A DNA stretch of 64,000 nt from Eutypa lata (GCA_022661535.1 JAKULF010000014.1:124001-188000), one strand, 5' to 3'; counted from the first letter of the stretch, positions 48,388 through 61,147 are shown. The notes: generated by a model from the letters alone, not told the origin. A program made the numbers and translations.

Positions 48388-51300
48388 GATGGGCAGTATT
48401 TATTTGTATTAAGTTATATTCGGCTTGTTTTCTTTCTTCCTTGGCGGGTGGGCGAACTCTCGTGAACAATGCGAGGAAACACGTTTAATGTAATACTGCA
48501 AGTAAAATCCCTAGGGCGCGCACGCTCCGAAGCTAATCGATTGTGCAAAAGGCGAATTGTGCAGGTAGTGGCAGAACGATTGAAATAAATCGCGGCGCAA
48601 AATAAAACTCGTGACTGCTTGCTGGTTCAACTGAATTAAAAGAATGTAAGTCTTCCTCTGAACTGGCGCTGCGAACTTAAGCGAAGCGAGCGTTGTCTGT
48701 TGTTTTTGGGGATTGGCGATGTTTCGGGTATCCTTTGCGATAAGGAGGTTAATTAAAAAGAGGTCGGGTGGGGGAGGTGCTGAAATTCGACCAGGTACGA
48801 GATCAAGATGGATGATGGATTGTCGATCGAGAATTCTAGGTCTCTATCATTACATTTCCCCCCAGCTCTTTACTTTATCCCTCTTTAGTATTTCCGTGTT
48901 TGCTAGCGATCTTCTGAAAAAGACTAGTAGGGGAAAGGTGAGATTAAGTAGCGTATCGTGTCAGATTTAGGCCGACGTGACGCGAGTGGATGAATGGCTG
49001 GATGATGATGGTAGCGGTGGTGGTGGTTAATAAATCCTGTATTGATTTATTTGTTGACTGGCAACCTGATTTGTCCCGTCCTGACCTCTCCTATGACCGC
49101 TGCGTTGGGTTGGTCGACCTTTCTATGGTGGCTGCTGCTGCAACAACCGCAGGAAACGGGGGAACAACGGGGGGGCCGCCCAGTCGAAACAACGAATGTG
49201 GCACACGCAGAACGTTGGGTTTCTCAAGATTGATAATTATCCTTTCCTTAGTGTTTGCGTCTCTCGAAACAACTAAAAAAAGAGAGGAAAAAGGAAAAAG
49301 GAGCGAGTGGAAAAACTTGAAAAAAGACGACAATTGTCAAACTGTCGGAAGGGAAAGAGATAAATCGATGGTTTTGTTCTTTCCCTTTGACCAGGGGATC
49401 GATGGAAGGGAAGGGGGTGTGGATTTGAAGCCTCCTAAGAAAAGCTCCAGTAATTTTGGGCGCAATGCGCTTTCGCCTTTCCCCCTTGGTTGGTCCCTGA
49501 AAAAAGGAACCTCCAATCTGTGGCTGAAAAAAAAATTACTACGCTACAGTGGTCATTAGCTGTCACGTTTCGGGGAAAGCGTAGCATCCATGCGATTAAC
49601 ATTTGTAAGTCCGGGCACACAATCTCGACCGGTCTAACCAAAAGTGGATCAATATGGCCCATTGTGTATCTATTCAAGGCTATTCTAGTGTCATTATGGT
49701 TCTAGAAAAATGGGAAGAAACTCCAGTCCAATGTTGTAAGCAAGATGAGATGGGATGCATTTCTGCGTAAGCTGTCCCGAGCCGAAGAAAAACTTTCATA
49801 CACAGGTCTATATGTATGAAATGTGCATACAAATGCAGAGCAACAATTGTGTACCTACATATGACATTTCTGCTTCATCCAATTATGGTAAATGAATTCA
49901 TGATATAACTAATGCTTTAATAGCATCCAGTAATAAGCTTCGGCATTGTTCTCTTAATGCACATATTAATAGTAGCTATTCAACCTTCCAAGGTTTTAAT
50001 GCATACAACCCCTGCTTCTGTAACTTCAAGTACGTCAACTTCTTCTTCACACACCTAAATATTAACTTGCACAAGGCATACGTTTGGAGGCAAACATCCT
50101 TCACGAGACCTAAAGAAGATGCGAGAGAAAGCTGTTTGTAAGCCCGATCGCCTCGTTGGACATACCTAGTCAGTGTATCAATGAACCTAATAACTACGTT
50201 GTATGGCTCGTGGTTATGTAGATGATTGCTGACCGAAGGACTCTCCATGCAACCAAACCAACTTCATTTAACTCGATTTCATCATACATTATTGCTCAAT
50301 CCAATGATCAAGTGGCGTCCTGGGAATTTTACTTGTTTCCCCGGATGAGCCAATTACAGGCGTCGAAACGCACTCCGCATCAAGGTCCTCTTAGACGCCA
50401 CTTTGTTCAACAAGCCCCTGGCAGGGGTGGCCGACGGCTTTCCAGTGCACCCGCGCCTGCGTGTCATTGAAAGGCGGGCTTCTCTCTCGGCATAGGTTAC
50501 AACTGGCTACGCTTCTTAACCTACATACATACACATCAAAGAAGCAGGTCAAGAACGGGTTCCTCTAATTAACCTACTAACTAACGGACGAACGATGGGC
50601 TTTTTTTTTTCCTTCCAAAAGCAACGTGGCACAGGAAACGGCTTTCTAGATTTTGTTCATGACTTGCTCAGACCCAGCTTGGCGGTTGCCGCTAAACAAG
50701 GCAGGTCTCTTTTGGTGTCTTGTTCCTGAAAAAGGCTCGAGCCCGGCGTCTTTTTGGCGGGAAGCTTAACGCACCGTCGGCCAGTTCGTCTCAGGGGCTC
50801 AATCAAGTGCAGTCCTCTGAGGTGCGAGGTACCGGTACGATCCCTCCATGCGGGGCCACCTACTGCAGGTTGGTACTTACAACATTAGTCAGTCAACATT
50901 ACTAACTACCTACATACATAGTTACATGTATGTAGTTAGTTACCTCCAGGTGCCAGGTTGGGGTTATATCAATGTGCATACTGTGCGTCTAGCGCGTATT
51001 CGGTATTTACGAAGTCGGATCTGAAACGCCCGTTGCCAATGCATTAAATACATACATACGTGCAATATAACGAGGACACCGTATAGACGACAAGTCCGCC
51101 GAGTCAAGAATATAAAATGTGAACATAATATTTTTATTTTACTCCTTGAGGACTGTCAAAACTGCGTACCTTACATATAGAGATGGATATAGAGATGGTC
51201 AGACAGGTATCAGTACATACACTACCGCATGGTAAAAACGGGTATGACGATTTCTTGACCGCAATGCAACAGAATAGATGAACCTTTAAATCTTGAAACG

Positions 51301-53121
51301 GATAAAGATTGTCAATTTCGCTTGTCTAGTACCGGACGATCCTGGTCCCACCACCCGCAATCAATCAGTCAATCAGTTGAATTCTGCTTTCGATCGACCT
51401 TTTTGAAGTGGCGCAAACAATCGAATCAACGCCACATCCCGAGCATCAGGAGGGCCATAGGTATTACGTACATTACGATTACGTAGCTACTGTAGGTGAT
51501 GATATGTATGATGGCATTGCCCGCCCTACGTCGTACTTGGATGGTATTATTAGCTCGCAGAACCGGTCGGGAATGGGAACCTAACTCCCGATAGAAGACG
51601 TTGAACATTCTTACAGCTCCTAGGTATGTACTGCCTTATTTGTGAGATGGTGATTGATTCCCGTTGTCGGGACATGACTAGCCATCTAGGACAGTAGAGC
51701 AGAGCCAACCACCATAATAGCGGTATGTCAAGCAGTAGGTAGTTCTCGATTGGACGCAAACATTTCGCCACGCCACCTACACAGGTATCTATCCACATCC
51801 ACGTGCCATCAAAGCGCGCTTGCCTTTCTAACTACTTAGTTAATGTACTCGTTAAGAAGGCTGGAAGGCTGGTTCAATATCACGAACTTCGTGGTTGATG
51901 CTAATAAGTAGCCTCTCGGAAAGGCTGTCGTACTAACTAGACAAAATGTTGGCGGGATATAGTGAATGGGGGATAATAGTCCTGCTGTCCTAATAGTTAG
52001 GTGGTATTAGCTGGTGGCTTGCTTTGACAGCTCAGAAACATTCGGCATTCTCAGCCTTTGAGTAGGTAGGCACGTAGATAGGTGCGCTTATCAAATCCGG
52101 CGCAGCAATAACAGTCGCAAACCTAGCACATAGTTTAAAGCTATAAATAGGTGCATCTCGAGAAGAGGCAAAACATACACGAACAAGCCAGCTGACTGGC
52201 TGGCTGTTTTATCTGTGTCTACTTACGGTAACCTTCTTGCCTTCTAACTACCTAGATACCTACATATCTACCTACATATTTTTATCCTTCCCGTCCCGTC
52301 TGCCAGTTCTGTCCAGCCCGTCACGAACCGTCCGTCAGTCCATCCCGTCGTCACATCCTTCCGAAACCGGGTCCGTGGCAATCCTTTGTCTCACACCCGC
52401 TTCTCGCGTATCTGCATTATATGAGATCACAGCTCCTCGTATCAAAACAAAAAACCGTTACCGCCTACCAGGCCACGGAGGACATGCATTACCTATCTAT
52501 GTACTTATATACTCGTGTAAAACCGCTCACCTCAACCAGTACTTAGTACCCCTTTTCGCACGTATGTAAGAGCGAATGATTTACAGCTGAGTCAAGTAGT
52601 AACACTTATCACATTTTGTCTCATCCACTCACTCATGTCTTGCCTTATTCACGTATGGCGACTAGTTAGTAGTTAGGCCAACAGAAATTACGTCATTCTA
52701 CCCGTTTGTGATATGTATATATGTCGTGTCACGGCGGGCGGGAGAATTGGAGGGACCTTCTGATTCTGAGGTAGAACACGATAGACATGAGACGAGACGA
52801 GACGAAACATCGGGCAATTGCGATATCTTCCTATCACATGGCAAGAGAAAGTGAATTTAGAAGCAAAGTTTCGACCATCATGATTCTAGTACATATTTTT
52901 GCTATTGTTGGCACACTAGGAGGGGTAGACAATAGGGTCGGTCGATTTAACCCTATGCACTCATTGCCTTCTGGGCCCCTTAGTTTCGTAGCATATGCAA
53001 AAAATGAATGTTAGCCAGCCTACTTAGGTACCTATTTGCCTGCCTTCTACGCTCTAACGCCCGAATATTTTCGAACGTGACTTGTTCTTAAGCTCGAAAA
53101 TTCCTAGAAGCCCTCTCTCAC
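48388..53121. other. Smi1 promoter side and Sec8 3' flank (4.7 kb)
   Basis: The first kilobase is likely Smi1 promoter and leader. A 189-codon plus-strand frame at 48990-49559 is low-complexity (Val, Lys and Ser runs) and matches nothing I know. CATA/GTAG palindromic tracts occur near 50901-50941. The remainder to 53.1 kb shows only short frames. Confidence 0.5.
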
Positions 53122-56100
53122 CTAACTCTGCCACATGTGCTCGCTAAGCGACAACACCTTCTCGCCCATCTTTCTCTTCGCAGTGGTAGCGATGCCCCTC
53201 TCCGGGTCAGCCAGCTGCTCGCTGTAGCACAGCTCGACCAGGGCTTTGAGCTCGTCGTAGCTGAAGCGGTGAGGATCGGATGTCTGCACATCCCCGCCGT
53301 CGCCGTTCGCGGCGACGCTGTCGGCCTTCGCTTTCTCCACGATCTTGTCGGGCCCGTCTTGGAACAAGGTGTAGTAGTTCGCCGCCCTCGCGAGGTCGAC
53401 GCCCTCCTCGACGTTCTTGAGGTTCTGCTGCAGCACCAGGATGTTCAGCAACATGCGCTCACAGCCGCGGCGGTCCATGGGCTGCGTCGCGAGTGCGTTG
53501 GATACGAGGTAGGAGTTCACTAGGCGGCCGAGACCGGTCCGCACGAAAGTGATCTCGCGATCACGCAGGAATCGTGCTGCTGTCTCGTCGTACACTATGA
53601 GCTCCCCGTTCAGCGACAAGATCTGTGGGTCCGGCTCCTTGACTTCTTGGTCGTGGAGGACGTATGGGGCAGTCTTAGGTGACATTGTCTCCCCTAGAGA
53701 CTGTATTATACGGCATCGGATTTCCATATGTAGTGTTAGGATGACGGTACCCGCGAGTTCTTCGTAGGCAGACACTATGCTGTCGAATGATCTACAAATT
53801 TTATTAGCTTTACGGTGCCAGGAAATCGTGTAGGAATAGTACTCACTGGACAGTCTCCTGTGTCATCGGGAGATATACAGGCCCTTGTTGGTCGCCGGTC
53901 ACCTTGTTGGGGTCATTGAGCAGAGTCCAGCGTCGGTTGTGATTCTTAGGCATCGTGGGTCTCGACGAATCTGTATCCTGTCGCGTAATATGACGTAGGC
54001 TAACAATTTTCACTGATAACCATTTCATGCTAGTGTAGAGTAGGCAAAGTGATGAAATGACATCACGATCTTGGATGATATCGCTCGGCTCGAGTGATTG
54101 CTCGTTCGTCTGCATAATAAGCAAGGCTACTTCTTTTTCCAGCAGTTCAGGATCAAGAGTGTCCGATGTCCACAGCTTTTTAATAGTATCTTGAACGTCA
54201 CCTTCAGTTGTCGCCAATTCCGCGGAATAGCGCAGTGAAGGTGTATCTGTCGAGGCGTCCTGGGATTTAGCGACCATCGATCTAAACCAGGACATGCACT
54301 TTTCGTAATATCTCATCATCTGTGAGATGATTAGAGTACTTAGCGCCTGGTCATGGGGGATAGTTCCAAGCATTCGACAGAACGCAGTGATGACAGTGAA
54401 GAACGAGGTTGTGCCTTTGAAGACTGGCCGACGAGCCACCGAAGCCCAGTCGGTATCCTGCTGGAAGGAATCTACCTCGCCGAATACAGAATCACTTAAC
54501 TTGCCAAGGGTCTCATCGAGTTGTGGCTGGAAGACGTTGACCAGGAAATTATCGAGGAACGACGTCAAAGTGCTCGCTGCAAGGTCCGACCCAGGGGGTA
54601 CGATCGTTTTCAAGCGTTGCAGGAATACTAACGTAGCGGGTAGGAGTAGGCTCATATTGAATACACTTGGCTCCACGAGGGCTTTGTATGAGCCGGGAGT
54701 ATTTCGGTTTTCGAGGGCATTTAAGTCGGTACTCTTCCTAGTTTCTCTACCTGCCAAATGCGCTTTCTTATCCGAGCCCTGGTTCTTCCGTGAATTGGAT
54801 GTAAGACCAGGCACCGCAGTTCGTATTATACCGTCAAGGGCCTCCAATTCAGTAGTCATTTCGACAGACTTCGAGTCGGCATCGGAAAACTTGAAAAGGT
54901 GTTCCGCGTCTTTGGCACCGTTTAAAGTTACACCTGGATTTGGCGACGAGTTAAATTGGTAGAGATCCGCGTCTGTCGTAACATAGTTATGCAGCAGAGA
55001 ACGGATCTCATTTTGATATAGATTCCAAAGTTCTTTGAAACTTCCTAATAGCGAAGCGTTATTGCCACCCCCTTCGCGACGAATAAGGGCTTTGATAGCC
55101 TCGTGGAAGACGCGGTGGCCCTCGGCTATAGCTTCAAATTTGCCATATAATGTCCATAGAAGATCGTATATGACATCCGCGCGCAACCGGGTCTCTCGGC
55201 TGCCGTAGATGTGAAGGCCCTCTACATTTGTCGAGCCACCACGTAGAGAGCTAGGGTGCCTCTGATCGACTTCGTTGATCGTCTCATTGGCGATAGAGAA
55301 CAACTCCACTGGTAGCCGCTGCTTTAGGGTATCAACTGCGCTTTCGAGCCTTCCAAGTTTGTTCAGGGATTCTACTAGTAGACCAATGTACCAAAAAGTG
55401 TCTGCTTCAGGGTTCTTGGATGGATCCTCAGTAATAGCTTGCTCAAGATCGAGGGTATCTAGTATATAATGAAAAGGGATTGCAGCAACGGAATCGGCGT
55501 ATGTCTCATTATAAGCGCCTTGATTTTTTGCAAGATTCTGCCACCGCTCCTGGCAGTAAGGAGACTTGAGATAGAGATGCTCGTGTAGTTCCTCGATCAA
55601 AATATCCATCAGTGCCACCTCTTGGTTCGCAAGATAGCTCCTTAGATCGCTCAAAGCCCCAATGTTGTCCAGTTCTGGTTTTCTCAACTTGCGCAAGGAA
55701 CTTTGTAGGACTTCGACAGCGCTCAGAAACCGCTTCTCAGATATCCTTGCCTCGAGTTGGTCAGGTACTGTCCGTAGATCCTCCAGTTCGTTCAACGTTT
55801 GCAGGACGTCATCGTACATCTGTGAAGATTTGTACAACTTCTTGAGCTCCGGATCCGTTGAGCCTAGGTTTCCCTTCGACGCAGCTAGTGACTCCTTCAA
55901 AGTACGAACACGCTTCTGTGAGGCCTGTATGCTGCCTTGTATCTTGTGGAATGTCCCGATAGAGCTATTAAAGCCCTGGTGGTGTTCGTGTACGATATTT
56001 TTCAGTGAATCTTGCAAATACTGATGCGTCTCCTTGAATCTGTTATAGTCATGAGCACGCCCAACAGAGCTATTGTCAAGTAATTGGAGGGCCAAAGAGA

Positions 56101-56443
56101 CGGGCACGGAGTCGTTCTGGACCATGGCGGGCCATTCTGTTTTGATATGCTCAAGAACCTGGGCGATCTGACGCTCAGCACTTGTCTCGTTGGCGCGTTG
56201 GAGTCTTGATGAGGCGGCGGCAGCGGATGAAAAGGAACCATAACCGCCGCTACGGGAGGATTCGACAGGTGGTGGTGGTCGGCGGCTCGGATTCAGTTGC
56301 TGGGGAGGTGTGCCGTAGCGGTCATTCGCGTAATTTTCGCCATAGGGATCATAATCATCATTCGACCTTCCACCATATGACCCATAACTGTTCCCATTAG
56401 AGGAGCCATTTCGATATGACGCGCCATACCGATTGCCAGGCAT
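53122..56443 (-). CDS. Exocyst complex subunit Sec8 (EXOC4)
   Basis: The product is a subunit of the octameric exocyst that tethers secretory vesicles to the plasma membrane at hyphal tips and septa. Two exons (56443-53847 and 53791-53122) flank a 55-bp GT-AG intron and give about 1088 residues, close to the yeast length. The split codon joins QETVQ to SFDSIVSAYEELAG, so the downstream 217-codon frame is the Sec8 C-terminus and not a separate gene. The N-terminal 85 residues are Tyr/Gly/Ser/Asn-rich and disordered. The Sec8 N-terminal coiled-coil domain follows (about 90-240: AERQIAQVLEHIKTEWPAM, LQDSLKNIVHEHHQGFNSSI). Then come long helical-bundle repeats (LYLKSPYCQERW, FEAIAEGHRVFHEAIKAL). 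It is divergent from the hydrolase-like gene, 580 bp between start codons. Confidence 0.93.
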
Positions 56444-57023
56444 GATGGGTAAGGCGCATTCAGCAACGTGGCGCGGCCGTGATCATCGGAGTTACTCTAT
56501 TGGTATCTGTCGCATGCTGTGGCTCGAGGTTGTCGGGTGTAGTCTATGTAGGGTTGAATTAAGTCGATTATGCACAGAGAACAATAGTATGGTATGACAA
56601 GTATGTAAGCTGTATGAAAGAATATATTGAATGTTTTGACCAACCTACTCGTTGTCGATAGTACGTCGTTGAATTGAACTTAAGGCAGAGCTCAAGATTA
56701 GATAACGGAAGCCTAAGGCCTTAAGGTTATAGGTATGTTTCACAGGAGCTGTCAGTGGGAAAAGATGCAATTACAGGGGGTCCAGTGCCTTTCAGCCGCA
56801 AATCCAGCACTCTTCAGGACCTAAGAATTATGTCGATTAGATAGTTGGGGGGTACGTACATACAAGATGGGGCAGGTGGGGGTTCTACAAGTCAGGTCTC
56901 AAGTCGGTTTGACTGAAAATGGTATCACCGCAATTTTCGGCCCCACTATATAGCATCCGGTGCCGACAATAAACCTCACGTTATACATAAGTAGGCATAC
57001 AATATCTTTTCATTTTCTCCAAA
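56444..57023. promoter_or_regulatory. Shared 580-bp divergent promoter of Sec8 and the hydrolase-like gene
   Basis: The region between two opposed start codons must hold both promoters. No consensus TATA box stands out. A hydrolase-side leader with CT-rich AATATCTTTTCATTTTCTCC lies just before 57024. Confidence 0.5.
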
Positions 57024-57821
57024 ATGCCTACACGCATTCCTAAGCCCGAAGACTTCGACCAGTTATCGTCCTCTCTCCAGATCTCGCTGGTATTTCCAGA
57101 AGTCCCGGAGACCACCACGGCCATCCTGATCCTATTCCACGGTCTAGGGGACTCCGAGGTATCGTTCGCGACCTTCGCCAAGAACTTGAACTTGCCAGGC
57201 GTGCTTGCCATATCTGTTCGAGGAGTCTCTCCTTTACCGCCCTCCTTGCTTGGCCTTCCGGACTCTGTCTCGTCGGGTCCAACGAGGCACTTCTACTGGG
57301 GTGATGACTTGAACCTCTCGACTACGACGGGAGACTTGGATCCAGACCCTGGATTCACCAAGGCGGAGCGTCTGGTCCTTGGGAAGCTCATCCAGGAAAC
57401 TCTGATCGAGAAGTGCGGGTGGGACACACAAGATATCTTGCTCTTCGGTTTCGGTCAAGGTGGCTCTCTCGCACTTGGTTTGGCATCAAGGCTCCGTGAC
57501 AGCTCAAGGGTCGTTGATGTTACCGAGGGCAAGAAGCCCACCGATGTAGCTTTCAAGGGTGTCGTGTCGATCGGGGGCCATCTACCAACTAGCATGATAT
57601 CGACGGTTAGCTCAAGAGAAAAGGCCCGTACCCCGACCTTGCTTTGCCACGGCAGGTCGAGCGAATCTCTCGACGACGATGCAGTCGAGGGCGTAAAGAA
57701 GGAATTCGTCGATGTTCGAGAGGTAAAGTGGAAAAAGAGCGACGACGGGATGCCGAAGAACCGAGAGGAAATGTTGCCGATTATGCAGTTTTTCGCAGAA
57801 AGGCTGAGAGGCGGATGGTAG
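57024..57821 (+). CDS. Acyl-protein-thioesterase-like alpha/beta-hydrolase fold protein, catalytic Ser replaced
   Basis: A single-exon gene of 265 residues. The family (phospholipase/carboxylesterase, APT type) hydrolyses acyl esters, for example on palmitoylated proteins. Family features are LILFHGLGDSEVSFATFA (about 36-53), the cap-like RHFYWGDD and the nucleophile elbow at 142-147. The elbow reads GFGQGG, whereas active relatives have GFSQGG. Residue 144 is Gly (GGT at 57453-57455), one base from Ser AGT. The usual Asp after HG near the C-terminus is also absent (LLCHGRSSESLDDD), and I find no catalytic His before the final helix (KKSDDGMPKNREEMLPIM). The reading frame is intact, so it may be a pseudoenzyme with a retained role, or may use the adjacent Ser148 differently. 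It is divergent from Sec8 and convergent with the sugar transporter. Confidence 0.85.
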   Translation: MPTRIPKPEDFDQLSSSLQISLVFPEVPETTTAILILFHGLGDSEVSFATFAKNLNLPGVLAISVRGVSPLPPSLLGLPDSVSSGPTRHFYWGDDLNLSTTTGDLDPDPGFTKAERLVLGKLIQETLIEKCGWDTQDILLFGFGQGGSLALGLASRLRDSSRVVDVTEGKKPTDVAFKGVVSIGGHLPTSMISTVSSREKARTPTLLCHGRSSESLDDDAVEGVKKEFVDVREVKWKKSDDGMPKNREEMLPIMQFFAERLRGGW

Positions 57822-58850
57822 AGCATGCAGCCTCTCGAATCATGTCCTACGCGAAGATATATAAAAACGGGGGTCGGGCTGGCTTCAGTGAGGGACCAGA
57901 AGTGCCGGACAGGACGACCTGCTCGAACTTTAACCAGTGCAGATCATGCGTTGAGTTGGTTTTTGGGGTAACCGGGGAATTATACGCCTTCGGCACCTAC
58001 CTATACGTTGATGGGGTAGATAATGTATAATCAGGTGCCAGTTTCCCACGACCCAAACGTGATGCTCATGGTCTTACTTTTAGCCGTGGGTAAGTGAGTC
58101 TCTCCTAAGGGGACCGCTTTTCAAACGGGTAGGAAGTGGCTTCGGGTAACTCTATCTCTCCTGGGTTATGTCGCTCTTGATGATCATAGGCGCATCGCAG
58201 GGTTTAGCATATAAGGACGGAGGAATAGAAATAGGTATTTTCGGATACTGATATCTAATTTTTGCCTCTCATGTTTCAAGGAATATTCTGGTTTCTCCCG
58301 CCCGAGAATACCTAGGACATGTTTACAACGAGTCCATTGATTTCGTGGGGCACTTTGCATGTCCGCCGAAAGAGCTCTAATATCACGGTTTTCAGCGCTT
58401 TGATTATTTCGACCGAGAGAACCTAAGGACGACAACAGCCTCCAACGCATTTGATGTTTTCTAGCCACTTACATACTCCTCACTAGCTATAGAATACTTC
58501 ACCCAGACATGACAGACTTCGGTAAGCTACGATCAAGGAACTTCTGCATTATCCAAACCAGAACCTCATCACTACAGTCAGTGGTTATTCAAATATGCTA
58601 CCTATCTTTGTCAGTTGATCTGATCAACTGGTTTATAGGTCAAGTCACCGATTTTCATTCACAATCGAGTCTCCCAGTAAGTATATTTATGTTTATGAAT
58701 TATAATTCGCTTTCTCGTCAATCATGCTATGCTGATATGTACATTTATCTATTAACAACCGCCTCGCTTTGTAGCTTCTCTGCATCGTATAAACACACGA
58801 CCAAAATGGTATTTTATTTATCTTTTTTATCTTTCTTGTCGAGGCCGGAA
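57822..58850. other. Convergent 3' spacer between hydrolase-like gene and hexose transporter
   Basis: About 1 kb between two stop codons. It holds 3' UTRs only as far as I can see; no conserved frame is present. Confidence 0.5.
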
Positions 58851-60517
58851 TCAGACGGTCTCCTCGGCATGCTCGACGGTCTTCTCGGACTTCTCCGTCA
58901 TGCCCATCTGGTCGGCGTAGGTCTGGGACGGGACCCACTTGGCGGACTTGCGAGGCGTCGTCTCCTCGAACATGCGGTCGACCTGCTCGAGGGTCAGGCC
59001 CTTGGTCTCGGGGATGAGGAAGTAGGCGTAGACGAAGCAGCACGTGCACAGGCCACCCCAGACGTAGAAGACCTTGGCGCCTAGGTTGCCCTTGTCGGTG
59101 TCAACCATGTAGGGGGTGATGACGGCGATGATGCAGTTCCAGAGCCAGTTGCTGGCGGTCGACAGGGCGACACCGCGCGCACGGATCGGCAGCGGGTAGA
59201 TCTCGCCGATGACGACCCAGGCACCGGGGCCCCAGGTCGAGGCGAAGAAGAAGATGTAGACGCAGATGAAAGCAATCATAGCCTTGACGGCCTGCGGGTC
59301 GGTGGGCGCGACGGTGCCGATGATGGCAACGATGAACTGGCAGATGACCATTCCGAGGGCGCCCCAGAGGAGCAGCGTCCGGCGGCCGAGCCTCTCCATG
59401 GTGTAGAAAGAGATGGGGGTCGAGAGGACGTTGACGAGGGTGGTGATGAGGGAGATGATGAAGGGGTTCTGGATGGTACCGAGCTGCTGGAAGAAGGTGG
59501 TACCGAAGTAGAAGACGAAGTTGACACCGGTCCACTGCTGCATCATCTGCAGCGAGGTTCCGAGGATGATACGGCGCAGGTTGCTACCGCTCTTGAAGAG
59601 CGAGCCGCTGAAGCAGTTGGCCCAGCTGCCGATGTAGCCGTGCTGCGGGATCAAGGACATCTCGTACTCGTGGTTGGCGATAATCTCGGCCAGCTCCTCG
59701 CGGATGTAGTCCGACTCGACGGGCTGCCCGCGCACACGGGCGAGAACGGCGGCGGCCTGATCGAGCTTGCCCTTGCGGACGAAGAAACGAGGCGACTCGG
59801 GCAGGATGAAGAGACCGACGGCGAGGATGACAGCCCAGGCCATCTGCAGACCGATGGGGATACGGTAGGAGCTGGGGTCCATGCGCTCCTGGGTGCCGTA
59901 GTCGACAGCTGAGGCGAGCAGCAAACCAACTGTGACACAGAACTGGTAACCTGAGACGATGGCGCCGCGGACCTTCTTGGGCGCGATCTCGGACATGTAT
60001 AGAATTAGGATGGCGGAGACGAAACCGACACCGAAACCGGCGACGAGACGGCCAGCGACGATGAGACCAAGACCGGACGTGTGGGCTGTCTGCAGGGCGA
60101 CACCGACGAGGAAGACGAGGCAACCGATGATGACGGTGGATCGGCGTCCTATCCAGTCGGCAATATCACCGGCCATGAGCGCACCGAAGAATGTACCGCA
60201 GGATAAGATAGAGGTGACTGTAGAGGCACATGTTAGCGATCATACGTTTTCAATGTCACAGCGCGGGAATCCTAGGTTCGAGCGAAGGGCAACTTACTGA
60301 GAGACTTCTTGCTAGACTCAAGGACGGTAGCATCCGGGCCGTCAATCGTCTGGATGAAGTAGTCCATTCCCATAACACCACTGATGTAACCGGAATCATA
60401 ACCGAAGAAGATACCGCCGAAGGCTGCAAAGGCGCACATCATGTACGCCTTGACGGTCACCGGGGCTTCGGTACGAGCAACATTGCTCGTACCTGTTGGG
60501 ACTACGCCTCCAGGCAT
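58851..60517 (-). CDS. Hexose transporter, MFS sugar porter family
   Basis: This is a plasma-membrane sugar importer of about 528 residues with twelve expected helices. Exon 1 (60517-60298) and exon 2 (60217-58851) flank an 80-bp GT-AG intron; the split Ile codon gives KKSLITSILSCGTFFGALMA. Sugar-porter signatures are present in order: GGIFFGYDSG in helix 1, DWIGRRSTVIIG after helix 2, PESPRFFVRKGK after helix 6, QQWTGVNFVFYFGTTFFQQ in helix 7, ERLGRRTLLLWG, WGPGAWVVIGEIYPLPIRARG in helix 10 and PETKGLTLEQVD after helix 12. It looks like the monosaccharide (glucose) transporters of filamentous fungi; exact substrate and affinity cannot be read. Codons are strongly biased to C-ending forms, unlike neighbours such as Sec8, which suggests high expression. 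A TATA-like stretch lies about 65-75 bp upstream, and CreA-like sites lie further up. Confidence 0.94.
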
Positions 60518-60582
60518 TTTTTGATATTGGGTTGTGGAAGTGTGGTTGTGCTATCCCAAGTTATTGGAGCAGAAAGGTCGGG

Positions 60583-60593
60583 ATATATATATT
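60583..60593 (-). promoter_or_regulatory. TATA-like element of the hexose transporter
   Basis: An ATATATATAT run about 65-75 bp upstream of the ATG, leaving an expected leader of roughly 30-40 nt that is CA-rich (ACAACCACACTTCCACAACC), as in highly expressed fungal genes. Confidence 0.5.
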
Positions 60594-60879
60594 GATATAG
60601 GGATCTGCAATTGGTACGCAGATACTCAAGCTTAAGGGGTAAAAGCTAAAGAGCTTAATAAATAATAGTGATTTAATATAGGGGATGAGAACCAAAAAAG
60701 AATGTGTGTTCCCAGGTGGGAAGGAGAGGTCTATTTATTCTCAGCTTCTAATTTGGCAAATGAGCAATCCTGGTTTGTCAAGTCATCGCGTCTCTTTTTT
60801 TTCTTCTTCTCTACTTTGCCTGGCCATCCTCCCAAGATTCCCTGTGCACTGAGCGCGAGCCTCGGCCCACACCTGCCGC

Positions 60880-61147
60880 CCCCGGATTAGCGCTACCAGA
60901 CAACCCCGAGGGGAGGACTGGGACTCCAGACCAGCTAGCTAGGGCTTTCTCCATGGAGTACGAAAATCGCGTGTCATGAACAGGCAGGACCCATCGCACC
61001 GGTGATGAGAGATCGCTAGCGGCTCCTCCCCATACTGGCCGTGTGATGCGCAAATGTTTCGAAGTCTGGAGTTGGCAGATGTGGGAGGTAGGTAGTCAGG
61101 TAGACCCGGGCGGGGCCCAACGCCATGCCCGCCTACAGATCCTGGGG
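60880..61147. promoter_or_regulatory. Cluster of CreA-type (SYGGRG) sites upstream of the hexose transporter
   Basis: CCGGGG on the minus strand at 60885-60880, GCGGGG at 61110-61115 and CTGGGG at 61142-61147 match the carbon-catabolite repressor consensus 5'-SYGGRG. They lie about 360-630 bp upstream of the start. The motif is short and occurs by chance, so this is a suggestion only. Confidence 0.3.

Noticed and set aside
48990..49559. 189-codon plus-strand open frame upstream of Smi1
   Set aside because: Low-complexity (Val, Gly/Thr, Lys/Ser runs), no family features, and it lies in the Smi1 promoter side.
53122..53775. Separate 217-residue gene downstream of Sec8
   Set aside because: Its frame joins Sec8 exactly through a 55-bp intron, and its proposed start is a GTG inside SIVSAYEELAG.
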